64,000 nt of DNA, taken from NCBI GenBank assembly GCA_031772625.1, contig CM062811.1, positions 646,982,606 through 647,046,605 on the forward strand, given 5' to 3'. Origin of the DNA: Pinus tabuliformis (lineage: Eukaryota > Streptophyta > Pinopsida > Pinales > Pinaceae). Numbering within the stretch: the first letter of the stretch is position 1; each line of letters starts with the position of its first letter. A program made the position numbers and the translations under genes. The notes under the pieces are model-generated. The model was not told the DNA's origin. It worked only from the letters and a program-made list of their open reading frames with translations, and did not search any database. Of this stretch, positions 33,014-42,624 are shown piece by piece.

Positions 33014-34147
33014 TGTAGAAATTTTGAATAATATAACACTTATTCATAGAGATTATCCTGATTATACACTATTGCGGAATGCATGCATAATACATAACCT
33101 CCTCTATGTTGATCATCAATTTTGCGGAATTAAAAACAATGAAACATCAATCGCATGCGCACATTAACACAGTATGTACTAGGGAAAGCATACAGCTGAA
33201 AACCCCCAGCTATCTATATATTATATTGATTGAGAACATGTAACAATACATAGTACAATACTCCTCGCAAGTACTCAGTACTATCTCCACCTGTTACACA
33301 CAAAATAGCTCAGATCTGAATCAATCACAGGTTCAAATCTCCTCCACTGCTTGCCTGCCTCCACTGCGCAATCCTGCATGAGAATAGATGAGAATGGCTG
33401 ATCCAAACTCGTATTTCCCTTGGCTAAACCACGCAATCCTCATTGGAAATGCTCAATCCATTGATTGCGCAAATCTCATGCACAGTTATAGTCACAACTG
33501 ATAGTAGTCTCCACCTCTAACACCTGTCTCCACTGAACTGTCCATGCACTGAGTTAACTGATGTATTCTTTAGTTGCTTTATGAATTAATAATTAGTGAA
33601 TTAATTAATAATTAATTCACATCACTCATCACTAGTGTATTCTGCAGTTAGACTAAATACAACTAGTTCAACTACGTCAAACTAAACACAACTCCATCAA
33701 CTCCTCAATCAACTCCACCAAACTCGATCACTTGAGTTCTAACTGAAGTCCATCATGCAATAGCTCAACTGACCCATAAGAAAAGCATATTTCCTTCTGG
33801 AAGTTGCATGTGCCACATCCGTAGCTCGAACTGAAGTGCTCCAAGAGGATAAGATAATGTTTATAGTCCAAATATTATTAAGAGCTAATAATATTCGTCT
33901 GTTCTATTTTTAGCCTGGCAGTCTAAAAATAGACTCCGCCCATATGTCTAAAAATAGAAGTCCATCTATTTTTACCAACATGACTAATCATCCAAAAACA
34001 TCATCCTGCAACTCATAGACCATGATCCATATGTCTAAAAATAGACATAGTCTAAAAATAAACTTTGCACCAAAAATAGCCTGCGGGCCCACTTAGTGAA
34101 GGCGACTCCTTTTCACTAAGCTCCATCATCTTGTTGCATTTTCAACA
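33014..34147 (-). repeat. 5' LTR of Cop
   Basis: 1,134 bp; counterpart of 29646-30762. It contains an extra CTAAAAATAGACATAGT-like unit near 34035, which accounts for most of the length difference. Confidence 0.94.
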
Positions 34148-34152
34148 GGTAT

Positions 34153-35096
34153 CCTACCTCAAACAATAAGGAGAATCATTTTGTAGTTGTGTATTCCCTC
34201 TGCAAGGTGTTGGAGAAGGTTCCGCAGCAATTGTGCAATTCCATATTTTAGGTAGTGATTACATAGCAGCCCTCCACAGTCAAACAAACTCTATCTTCAC
34301 ACCTTGTCTACTTGGTTTCGATCTCTAAATTAGGTATGTTGTCACTGTGCTTCAGAAAGAGTGCAAATGTTGAATCAAGAGTAAGACAAGGGTGGCATGA
34401 AATAAATTTGAAATGTGACTTTTTTTGTTTTTCCCTTTGTATGCTTAATCATTCGATTATGTTGTCATGAGTGTAGGCTTAGGAAAAGGGTGTTCTGGGT
34501 AATAGTGGTGAGGAGAATGATATATGAATAATAGTAATTATATATGAAGGTATATCATCGATGATGGTAGGAAGTGAGTCTAGGAATGTGATTAATAATG
34601 ATTGGGATGGTGGGTTTAGGATGGGATGATATGTATATACATATGAATGTGGGATGTAAATGTACATGTAGGGGGTGTATATATAAAGGGAATTTGATGA
34701 AATAGGTTATAGGAATGGGGAAATGTATGGTAGGGACATATGAATAGAAATATGAGTTATAAATGGTGGAATGACTGAATGAATCATACTCCACAATCAA
34801 CAAAACCTTTAAACTAAACCAGACTTATTTTTAATGGTTCTAACCAGTGAATACTGACACATAACCATTTGAAGCCTGAATGACCTTTATAAAAAAATGA
34901 CCTCATGACTTTTCCCATCGACTGAGACTCTTTCAAAATTTGTTTTATTCTGCATGAACCTTTTATGGACAACTTGTAATGGACAGTGACTCTTTAGACT
35001 ATGACAGAAACAGTTCATAGTCTAAACAGTTGCACGAAAACCAAAATGAATGAATGAGACAAAGGTATTTGACCTTAAAACCCTAAGACCCTAACA
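34153..35096. other. Right noncoding arm of E
   Basis: No protein-like frame. A G/A/T-rich block (34470-34760) with many ATATATGA and GGTAGG words stands out. TTCCGCAGC occurs at 34220-34228. The end CCCTAAGACCCTAACA abuts the TGTGG duplication. No long match to 10427-11816 was seen. Confidence 0.5.
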
Positions 35097-35101
35097 TGTG
35101 G

Positions 35102-35620
35102 CAAAGCATCCTTGAAGCTTTCTTGACCAATCTCTGCTTAGTAACACTTCGTATGCTTTCGAAATGTCCACAATCACTATGTTGATACATTGGTGAACTC
35201 ATCTGTCAGATGATGAACTAATGATGACATCCCCAAGTTCACCAATTTCCCAGACATGAGTTCTATCTAGTTGAATACTCTATGCATATGTCTTTTCCCA
35301 TTTATCATTGATCGTCTTGGCAACAGACAGTGGCATGGCATTCACCAATGTACCCAAATCAACCAAGCAATTGTGTACATTGAAGTTGAAGATTTCAAAT
35401 GTTAACAAGAACTACGGGAAAAGAGTATTTGCATCCATTGTGAGTGCATTAAGTACAAATGTGAGAGTGTCAGGAGACTTACTAGATCCCTTTTCCAAAG
35501 AGGTGGCATTACCTGAGGAGGTTTTTCCAAGTGCCCGTAGAAATATATCTCACTAGTTCGTGATATTTGTAATTTCAAATATGGAGATGTTTGTGAAAAC
35601 CTTATTCATATCGTCTACAA
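35102..35620 (-). pseudogene. Element T protease
   Basis: The minus strand reads FEIFNFNVHNCLVDLGTLVN near 35400-35340 (active-site Asp; the usual Ser-Gly-Ala is changed to Leu-Gly-Thr), then MPLSVAKTINDKW, IQLDRTHVWEIGELGDVII, and LLSRDWSRKLQG near 35110, where E interrupts. The continuation SHLWLPYKG is at 10421. This wording is typical of Tat-type proteases. Frameshifts and stops are present. Between 35620 and 36197 the reading is a Glu/Asp-rich linker with stops. Confidence 0.75.
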
Positions 35621-36197
35621 TGTTATAATCCATGGCGGGTAGACTGACCGAGGTCTGGGGATGGAAGTTGGTTTGTGGTTTCCGAAGGGATGGTTCTGTC
35701 CTTAATGCCATCGGAAATACTTTCCATTGAGACTACCTTCCTGGACACGCTCTGAGTGTTCTACACTGATTTAGTCGAAGGATTGAGTTTCCTTAACAGA
35801 TTTTATTTGAATTTTTGTTTCGGAACCTCAATCACAGTGGTCGGCCCTTGGCTTCTTAAGTTGTATTAGTTTATCTGCTTCTAGGTGGACCATCACTCAG
35901 AGGCTGCTTATCAACAGTACTCTTTTGGGACGCGAGAACCCAATGATACATGTCCATTGCATCCCCAATGCTTGGAGCTTCATCAACTACATCAACTTCT
36001 TCTTTCTCTTCCTCGGGCTCAGCCTAGTCCTCAACCATGACTGAGTTAAAAAACTGCACAGCCATTCTACTCATGAGTTGGTTCCACTATGGGAATGTCT
36101 TCTCTGAATGATGCTCATTATGAAATGAGAAATATGAATCTGTGCCAATTTTTTCAATATTCAGGACAACATTGGAACTCTGCGCAAACATTTCCAA

Positions 36198-37289
36198 CTA
36201 ATTGTTGTTGCTGCCAAAAGCTAAATTCCTTCTAAATATGAACTTGAGGGGCTTGATTCTCACTGTAGTCTCACTTGTCCTTTGTTTGAGTTCAACCATT
36301 TCAGTGGTCACGGACTTCACGAGACAAGTCAGGCTTTTGAGATCATTCGATTCTTTCTCAATAACCTTGCTCATGGAGGCTTGAGACCTCTTATCCATGT
36401 TCTTGGAGTATTTTATTTTTTCATCATCTGTGATAACTCCAATAGCACGCAATTCCTTCTCAATGGTGATAACCTCTTCGTAGTTTTCTGTTAATGTCTG
36501 TCTCACAATTCGCTTTACAAACTGCACAATATTTGTTAGCAAGGAAGAAGTGTAGTAATCTATGGTAATGGAGTCATGAGGTTTTGTGTTGTCAGAAAAT
36601 TTGTTCAAGATGCAATTGAACCTCTGATTGAAATCATTAACCTTTTCTTTCTGCTCCATCTTTAGATTACCAAACTCCTTTAATAATATGGTAGGGGTCT
36701 TGTCTTTAGAATTTTTTTCAAGAAATATATTTTTGAATCCCCTCCAATTCTGAATGGAGTTTGGAGGAAGGCTTTGATACCATAGAGTTTCTCTGCCATC
36801 CAAGGTACATGGAAACATTTTGCATGCAACATCAACGTAACGTACCTCAAGTGTTTACATATGTAGGTAAAATTTGTCTAAGTGATCTTCAGCCTTCACT
36901 GTCTTGTTAGGGTCGTACTTCATCAAGAGATTCTTCGCGTGCCTCGGCATCTTGTGCAGGGAACCTAGAAGTACCAGTAGGTCATGAGTCAGCCAGTCTA
37001 GATTTTTCTCTGCCATGTTTTCCTCTTCGTTGTCCTCTTCCTTTTCTGAATCTGATGGTTCTTCTTCCTCTTCTTCTTCGCCTATCTCACCAAAAGTTGA
37101 ACCCGAGAGTAAGGGATTGTGTATGTTACCTCCTTGAAAGAGTGGAGGCTCTTCTTCCCTTTCCACAGTGTCTACTAATTCTTCAAGAGTGGCGAGGACC
37201 ACTTCTTCAATGGATGAGACTACTATTTCTGTGGGGGTGGTATTATTCTTCTTTTGAGAATATGGAAGACTGATTACTCCCGTAATCAA
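36198..37289 (-). pseudogene. Element T gag
   Basis: One minus-strand frame with a stop near 36854-36852. An acidic N-terminal part (EEEEEEEPSDSEKEEDNEEE) is followed by MPRHAKNLLMKYDPNKTVKA (near 36950), AEDHLDKFYLHM, then DVACKMFPCTLDGRETLWYQ, LPPNSIQNWRGFKNIFLEK, KEKVNDFNQRFNCILNKF and VIEKELRAIGVITDD. This is the conserved capsid-type domain of Tat gag proteins. No zinc knuckle is visible before 36198. Possible start codon at 37289 or at 37017 (MAEKNLDWL). Confidence 0.8.
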
Positions 37290-37389
37290 TCTAACAGCTT
37301 TTGAAAAATGACGGGTGATGGGGTGAATGGCCCAAAGCTGATCATACAGGATTTCACATTCAGGCCTGGGATAGGAAGAGTCACCAACT

Positions 37390-37632
37390 TTAGAAGTATG
37401 GGTAGGGATATGGAGTGAATGTTGCTACCTTGACAAGAAGATGCATTAGTGGGGTCGATGGGTTTATAAGGGACAGATTCTCGACCTTCAGGTCCTCTTC
37501 AGAGATCAATTTTGGCTCGTTTGTAGGCTTCCTGTAGAAGACACGGAACTTCCTGTAGAAGGCACAAAACTTCCTTTGTCTTTTTTTTTGAGTGATCCTC
37601 CTAACCTGCAATGTCCTTCTTGCAACCTGCAA
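37390..37632 (-). pseudogene. Upstream frame, possible N-terminus of T gag
   Basis: 81 codons on the minus strand, MQVARRTLQVRRITQKKRQR, then a duplicated FYRKF/FYRKP motif (CAFYRKFRVFYRKPTNE), ending in a stop near 37390 in a different frame from gag. It is basic and lies directly upstream of gag, so it may be a frameshifted gag beginning. I do not recognise it with confidence. Confidence 0.35.
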
Positions 37633-37693
37633 TTATCCAATGGAAATTAGGTTTATTTTTCTTTTTCTTTTTCTCTTTTTTTTTGAAAAAACA

Positions 37694-37882
37694 ACTAGGG
37701 CGCCTCATGGAGGTTTTCACCCTAATTGCCTACCTTGGGCGCCTCCAAGGGAGGTTTTCACCCAGGAATCTTATTCCCTTTTTATTTTCTCTTCTTTCCA
37801 ACCCATTGACCGCCTCATGTAGGTTTTCAATCAATGAGCCAATCTAAGGCGCCTCCGAGGAGGGTTTCACCTTAGATTTTTA
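37694..37882 (-). repeat. Array of four hairpins with conserved loop and variable stems
   Basis: Four units share CGCCTC-(4 to 6 nt)-AGG(T/G)TTTCA on the plus strand at about 37701, 37739, 37811 and 37849 (spacings 38, 72, 38). Each is bracketed by a different pair of complementary arms: AACTAGGG/CCCTAATT, CCTTGGG/CCCAGG, CATTGA/TCAATG and AATCTAAGG/CCTTAGATT (last one perfect). The inner part can form a further small stem (CCTC/GAGG). The arms differ between units but pair within each unit. Confidence 0.8.
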
Positions 37883-38145
37883 TTTTCTTCTTATTTTCAT
37901 TTTCATTTTTTTTTTTTTTTTTTCTACCCTACCCTACTTGAAAAACAAAATCATTTTCAAGTGTAAGAATACTTCCAATGGAGCCATGTTCACATCGATA
38001 TTAGAGACAAAACGATGTGGAGGCTTGAAATGCATGCTTTGACAGCTATCCAGATCTCAAAGACCAAATGATTTGACTTTGAAGGGATCAAACATAGCTG
38101 AGGAAGAGAGTATTGTTGCAACTTAGTGACTATCTGGAACCATGT

Positions 38146-39261
38146 CTAAATATAGCTTTGATATCCTTGGTCCTTTTGCTGATCTGGATCATGTTTCATG
38201 TCACCTTCTACCATGACTTTCTCATCTTCCTCTTTTTGCTGATCTTTCTCTTGAATACATGGAAGATTTGATGGTAACCATGAGGGAGCTTTCTTGATCT
38301 CTGATTCTGATCTCTTCTCTTCATCAAGTGCAGCCCATGGTTCTTTGATCTTTTCTTTTGAATCTTCTTTTGCCTTTGGTCCTTCAATGTTGTCAATATA
38401 ATCTCTGTTTTGCAATACTCTTCCTGAGCTATGGTGAAGATCATCGAGCTCAAGAGGAGTCATTTGGACATGTTGTGCCTCAACTTTGCAATTGGGTTGA
38501 GCTACTGCAACGGGCAGGTGTGGAAATGGTGGTACGGATAGTTGAGTGGGGGTGTATATTTGAGATGGATGTGGATGGGGTTGTGGTTGGGCAGGCATTT
38601 GGGGTTGCCTTGGTGGAGCAGGAGGCGATGGTTGTGGATGAGCAGGTGGTGGAGGAAAAGAAGTGGGAGGAGTGTTGTATTGGGGCCTCCACCCCTGATG
38701 AGGTGCATTCCACTGAGGTTGTGGCTAAGCATAAGAGTGAAACGAATGAGCAGCTGGTTGGGCATAATATGGATCTATGAAGGAACAAGGAGGAGGTGTG
38801 AACCAGGAAGGGTGAGCAGGGGGGCCCCAAGAAGGTATGGAAGTGGTTTGATAGGGGTCATAATAGGTTTGGGATGTACCTTGCATTCCCTGCTGGTAGG
38901 GTATGGGTCCATGTGGCCTCCTTTGGTTCATATAATAGAGTGATTCAGTGGCTCCTTTGGCTCTTTGATATGCAGCTTTAAGTCTAGGCAAGGAAGGGCA
39001 CTAGTTCATAGGATGGTATTCTTCACAGACGAAACACACTTCTAGGGAGTGCATTGGACATTCGTTCCTAGGATGCTTTCTAGTGTACCTGGGACAAAAG
39101 ATGACCAAAGCCCTCTTGGATTCCTCTTGCTTCCTTTAGATCTGCAAGGCATCCAGTTGCATGGCAAGAAACTGCCTCATATCACTCTTGAAATCTTCCA
39201 TCTGATTTTCAAATTCGTTTTTGGATAAAGTACTGCTCCCAACATTTCTACTTGTAGCCAT
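38146..39261 (-). pseudogene. Element F gag C-terminus and protease linker
   Basis: One minus-strand frame from ATG 39261 with three stops (near 39140, 39003 and 38724). It parallels B residue by residue: NEFENQMEDFKSDMRQFL, KRALVIFCPRYTRKHPRNEC and CFVCEEYHPMN-stop-C (short CX2CX3HX4C knuckles, the first with Cys to Tyr), PSLPRLKAAYQ, a long Pro/Gln/Tyr-rich tail, then LELDDLHHSSGRVLQNRD (B: LNDVQLRSGRVLDKP). The last part is Glu/Lys-rich and ends at a TAA before 38146. Several frames on the plus strand here are only shadows of the proline-rich tail. Confidence 0.78.
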
Positions 39262-39809
39262 TTGCTCCAGAGGAATGTTTTCTTCTTCTTCTTCCCTTGA
39301 GGTTCTTCAAATATGTCTTGTTGTCCACCTAAGGGTTCTTTAATCACAGCCATAGAAGAAGAGAGAAGGTTGGCTGTGTCAAGCAGTGGGGGTGTTGTGC
39401 AATCATTTTTCTGAATTATCTCTACTCCTACAAGGCATGAAAGGAAATCTTTTTGGTATTTTTTCTTTTCTTTCTGCTTGTACCTACAAAACTAAAATAG
39501 ATTGAACTGCAACTACCTATCTTGCTGAAATGAAAATGCAGAATTGAAATGAAAGCAGGAAAGGACTAATCTATTTTTCTCAAATGAAATTGCAAGAATG
39601 AAATGCTAGGCTACGCTTGCGGAATTGAAATGCTAATCTACGCTTGCATAAATGAAATTGCGGAATTGAAATGCTAATCTATGAAAGCGGGAAATGCTAA
39701 TCTACTTTTGCAGAAACGAAATTGCATAATGGAAATGAAATAAACTACTTAGCAGAAGGTTGTAGTGGAAAATAGAAGAAAAGCAACAATCACCAATACT
39801 CTAACGCTT
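39262..39809 (-). repeat. F leader with GAAATGCTAATCTACGCTTGC repeats
   Basis: No gene. Between about 39525 and 39745 the plus strand repeats words such as GAAATGCTAATCTACGCTTG, AATGAAATTGCGGAATT and TTGCAGAAACGAAATTGC at 30-37 bp spacing. Related AAGCTAATCTA words occur in the F LTR near 40067 and 41427. Confidence 0.65.
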
Positions 39810-39828
39810 CCCCGGCAACAGCGCAAAA
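39810..39828 (-). other. Primer binding site of F (Asp tRNA type)
   Basis: The plus strand has CTTCCCCGGCAACAGCGCAA; the minus strand therefore reads TTGCGCTGTTGCCGGGGAAG, the same variant as in B, four bases inside the LTR end. Confidence 0.8.
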
Positions 39829-39832
39829 AGAG

Positions 39833-41953
39833 TGGTGAGCCCCAGTATTGCAGCGATAATGCTACAACTCCTGGAACTCCCTTCTTTAATTTTATCAACC
39901 CGGTAGTTTGTAACAAACTTGGAAGCGACGGTGTTGTATGCACAAGTACTAGCTCTTTCCGCAGCTTTCACTTGGTCAGTTGGCACAAGTCCGCTAGGAG
40001 CTTAAGCCAACTTCTATGAGCTCTTAGAAGAAACTTTTTAATTGATGGATGAAAGCTAACTCGAAGGAAGCTAATCTATTTGTGAAAAGAGATTGAAAAA
40101 CTGAAGGAAAATGCAAACCTTAGCAAACCCTAATTCTACCAGCTAGTCCTATTGATGCAAAGGAGAGAATGCAAACTACTGAAAAAGATGTCATTACTTC
40201 TATGAAGGTAAAATACATGTGTCTATACTACCTCTATCTGAAGAAAACATCTTTTTGTATTTTTGATTAAGTCGTCAGTTTCATCATGCATATGCTTTCA
40301 CTGTTCTTTGATTGTGCAGGGGTGGATCAAGGAGGAGAAATTCTTGGAAGAGGTTGGGAAGGTCCAGAGAGGGTCTAAGTAGTCCCTAACACCCTTCCAG
40401 AGAGTTTCACAAAGTTTGGCTATCAAGAAACCTCATTTGTGAGCTTCTACAGGAAGTCTGCAGGGGTTCTACAGGATGTTCGGGAATTTCTACAGGATGT
40501 TCAGAAATTTCTACAAGATCTTTAAAAATTGGATTTTGGAGGATGGGTGAGTGAGGGAAGATGCATGAATGGATATGGAGGTAGGATAGGGGTCTGAAGT
40601 GGCCCAGGGACTGGTGGATGGAGTGGTCAGAAGGTGTAAATGGCTAAATTGGCTCAAAGAAGGTTGAAACAATGATTGCACAAAAGGGTAGGGTTACGTG
40701 GGCAAGAGGACAGATGTGAGACGCGAAACCTAGCTAGGAGATGGAGCAGATGGCTTTGATGAAGCTTAGGTGGATGAAATAGTGGTAGAGATGCTCTGCA
40801 CCGTATACATTCAACTGAATCAACAAAGTCTTGCAAGTATTCAAAGTCCTAGCTAATCTAATCTAACTAACAATAAAGTGAATGAACAACTGCTTTAATT
40901 GGAAGAGAACCATGTATATCAACTATGCAATGAAACATTTCAGAGGTCTGAACACATAACCAACTTCTGCAAATGAAAACAGTACACTAAGGATTGCATG
41001 GTAAAGCAAACTAGTGTTTTTGTTTGGGACAACACGGTTACTTCAATTCCAACCCCTGATCCAATAAGGAAGAGGTGAAACCAAAAGTGTTTTTTGACCC
41101 TTTTTTGGAGCCTTTTTCCTGTTATTATCCTACCAACTAAATCTGAACATGAAAAGCTACTTTAACCATCAAAAGCAATCTAAATAACAAAGCAAGATTT
41201 AGATCTAAAATAGCAGATTTTATTCTAAGAATGCAACAAAGACACATGAAAGTAAACAAAGGAGGTACTGGGCACTTGAGATGGGCCCAACCCCAAGAGC
41301 TACAGCCTCCTAAGAGAGATTTAAAGCTGGTGCAACGCTGGATTCATCTTTATTGAGCAAGAAAAGAAGAGTTACATCAAAAACTTTCCACAAGGGAAAG
41401 CTTGAAAATGTGCTGAAATGCAAAGCTAATCTACTGACTAAAATCGAACTACAAACTAGCTAACTTCTACCTACAAAGTGACTAACTACTGGCTAACCAA
41501 AATGAGGCCCTAAGCCTTCTTATTTATACAAATTGAGGACCCCAACAGTCCTCCTAAACTTTAGGGACTCGACTGCCCAAAACTTGTAGTTAACAGCAGT
41601 CCTACTTGACTTGCTTGGCTGCCCTTGTGATAATCGATTTGGTGGCCCTTGAACTCCGAGCTGATGGTGGAGAATTTGAGGTAAGGGCCCATAAATGAAG
41701 GGGACACCTTCCTAAAAATCCTCTCCACGAATTTGGCTGCCAAGTGCTCATTTAAACCTTTGATTTTGTCTCCAAATTGACCAAAAAGACTACACAAAGC
41801 ACACATTAGACTTGTTGGCATAATGACTAACCCAATTCACTCTATTAGCATAAATATAATCAAAAACATGTAATAAACTAATGAGAATGGTGGATTAAGT
41901 CAAATTAGGAGGTTGAATGAGCCCATATAATTATCCATTTTTGGGGCTCATCA
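39833..41953 (-). repeat. LTR of F (2.1 kb)
   Basis: Defined by matching inverted ends: the minus strand begins TGATGAGCCCCA at 41953 and ends TGGGGCTCACCA at 39833, just before the primer binding site. No second copy is present in the window. It contains a short tandem repeat of TTCTACAGGATGTTC (40444-40520) and TTTCCGCAGC at 39956-39965. No protein-like frame. Confidence 0.68.
40444..40520 (+). repeat. Tandem repeat of TTCTACAGGATGTTC type
   Basis: Words CTTCTACAGGAAGT, TTCTACAGGATGTTCGGG, TTCTACAGGATGTTCAG and TTCTACAAGATC follow each other at about 25-bp spacing. The reverse complement of the first word occurs twice at 37528-37561 in the gag leader of T. Confidence 0.7.
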
Positions 41954-42096
41954 GCAAGGCAAGACTAAAAATCATTGTCATAACTCGAAAAGACCATGCC
42001 ACCGACAACAAGAGAACCAAATACCAACATGCAAAGCCATGCATGTCAAAACCAACTAGGAAATCACACATGCAATATGTTACCTACAAATATTCC

Positions 42097-42624
42097 TGTT
42101 GAAGCTGCTTGATCCTTCTCTTCACTACTTCCTCTTTGCTTTCCTTTCTTTTCCTTGTCCTTACTTTGCTTGTGTTTCCCTTCCTTGCTACAAAGCTAGA
42201 ATGCTCCAAGAAAACTCTAAGTGTCCAAGACTGAGAGAGAGAGAGAGAATAATGGGAGAGCTCCAAAACTAAACTGACAAAAGGTTACAAACTGATCCTT
42301 AGAATTATTTTATCAATGAGGCCTCTATTTTCTTCATTTTCCATTATTTTCCTTTAATTTCCTCCTCATGAAATTAGTGACCTTTCACCTTCCTTTTCTC
42401 CTATTTTCCTTTATTTTCATAAATAAATGTGCCAATATACCTTTTTTCTTTTTAATTCCTTATCCGTTGCCTTTTACAATTTCTCTTAGCCATAAATGCA
42501 TCCAGTGATGCCCACTAGGATATCTTTGCCCAACATTAGGCTTGGAATATGCGTCCCTTAACCATGGTCTTATTTTTCCTTCATTAACTTTTAATACATG
42601 AACCTTTAACCAAAGGATGTTACA
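42097..42624 (-). repeat. LTR of the G1 family, probably solo (G2)
   Basis: A diverged second copy of 474-974 in the same orientation, from TGTAACATCC at 42624 (minus) to CTTCAACA at 42097. No primer binding site or polypurine tract adjoins either end and no coding sequence of the family follows, so it is most likely a solo LTR. Candidate flanks (ATTCC and AAAAT) do not match. Confidence 0.65.

Larger units (their letters stand above)
29646..34147 (-). mobile_element. Cop: deleted Ty1/copia retrotransposon
   Basis: 4,502 bp. LTRs 29646-30762 and 33014-34147 (TGTAGAAATTTT to TTCAACA) with a perfect GGTAT duplication (29641-29645, 34148-34152). The primer binding site on the minus strand directly abuts the right LTR, so the element points left. 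Inside are gag and protease only; integrase, RT and RNase H are gone. It must have depended on another copy for movement. Confidence 0.94.
10427..35096 (-). mobile_element. Element E: unclassified insertion with a single ORF, itself invaded by A and Cop
   Basis: Ends are TGTTAGCACCC at 10427 and GACCCTAACA at 35096, flanked by perfect TGTGG duplications (10422-10426, 35097-35101) inside the protease of T. Removing A (with B inside it) and Cop leaves about 4.5 kb. Its only visible coding content is one long minus-strand frame (29248-28758 continuing 13107-11817) of a family also found as ORF3 of B. I looked for long direct repeats between 10427-11816 and 34153-35096 and saw none, so it is either a non-autonomous LTR element with very diverged LTRs, or a DNA transposon with short inverted ends TGTTAG. 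No gag, RT, integrase or transposase motif is visible. Confidence 0.7.
6621..37640 (-). mobile_element. Element T: Tat-like Ty3/gypsy retrotransposon, split by insertion E
   Basis: Minus-strand pieces in order: gag (37289-36198), protease (35620-35102), then after a 24.7-kb insertion the protease tail, an extra RNase H-like domain (10421-9486), reverse transcriptase with RNase H (9330-7985) and integrase (7760-6635). The two halves are joined by a perfect 5-bp target duplication, TGTGG at 10422-10426 and 35097-35101, and the protein reading continues from the protease into the SHLWLPYKG segment just inside 10421. Gag, the extra RNase H domain and the integrase end NGQDLKQYF are the style of the Tat group. 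LTRs and primer binding site of T were not identified, so the outer limits are the limits of recognised or adjoining sequence only. The element is dead. Confidence 0.75.
38146..41953 (-). mobile_element. Element F: 5' fragment of an Athila-like retrotransposon
   Basis: Minus-strand order: LTR (41953-39833), primer binding site (39828-39810), a repeat-rich 0.5 kb, then an Athila-type gag C-terminus with protease linker (39261-38146). There is no pol, and the next recognisable coding sequence is Tat-type gag of T. The 3' end of F is therefore missing or replaced. The gag N-terminal two thirds expected after the primer site are also missing. Confidence 0.72.

Noticed and set aside
10427..35096. 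Standard LTRs at the ends of E
   Set aside because: Both arms were compared by eye and no long direct repeat was found; only the TGTTAG/CTAACA ends are supported.
37694..37882. CRISPR array or integron attC-like sites
   Set aside because: Repeats with variable inserts superficially suggest it, but the host is a plant, spacing is irregular and the variable parts pair with each other within each unit.
38358..38943. Plus-strand frames rich in Trp, Arg and Val
   Set aside because: They are shadows of the Pro/Gln-rich tail of F gag on the minus strand.
42097..42624. Pairing of G2 with the G1 LTR (474-974) as the two ends of one 42-kb element
   Set aside because: No primer binding site follows G2, flanking bases do not match, and no G-family coding sequence lies to its left; treated as independent copies.
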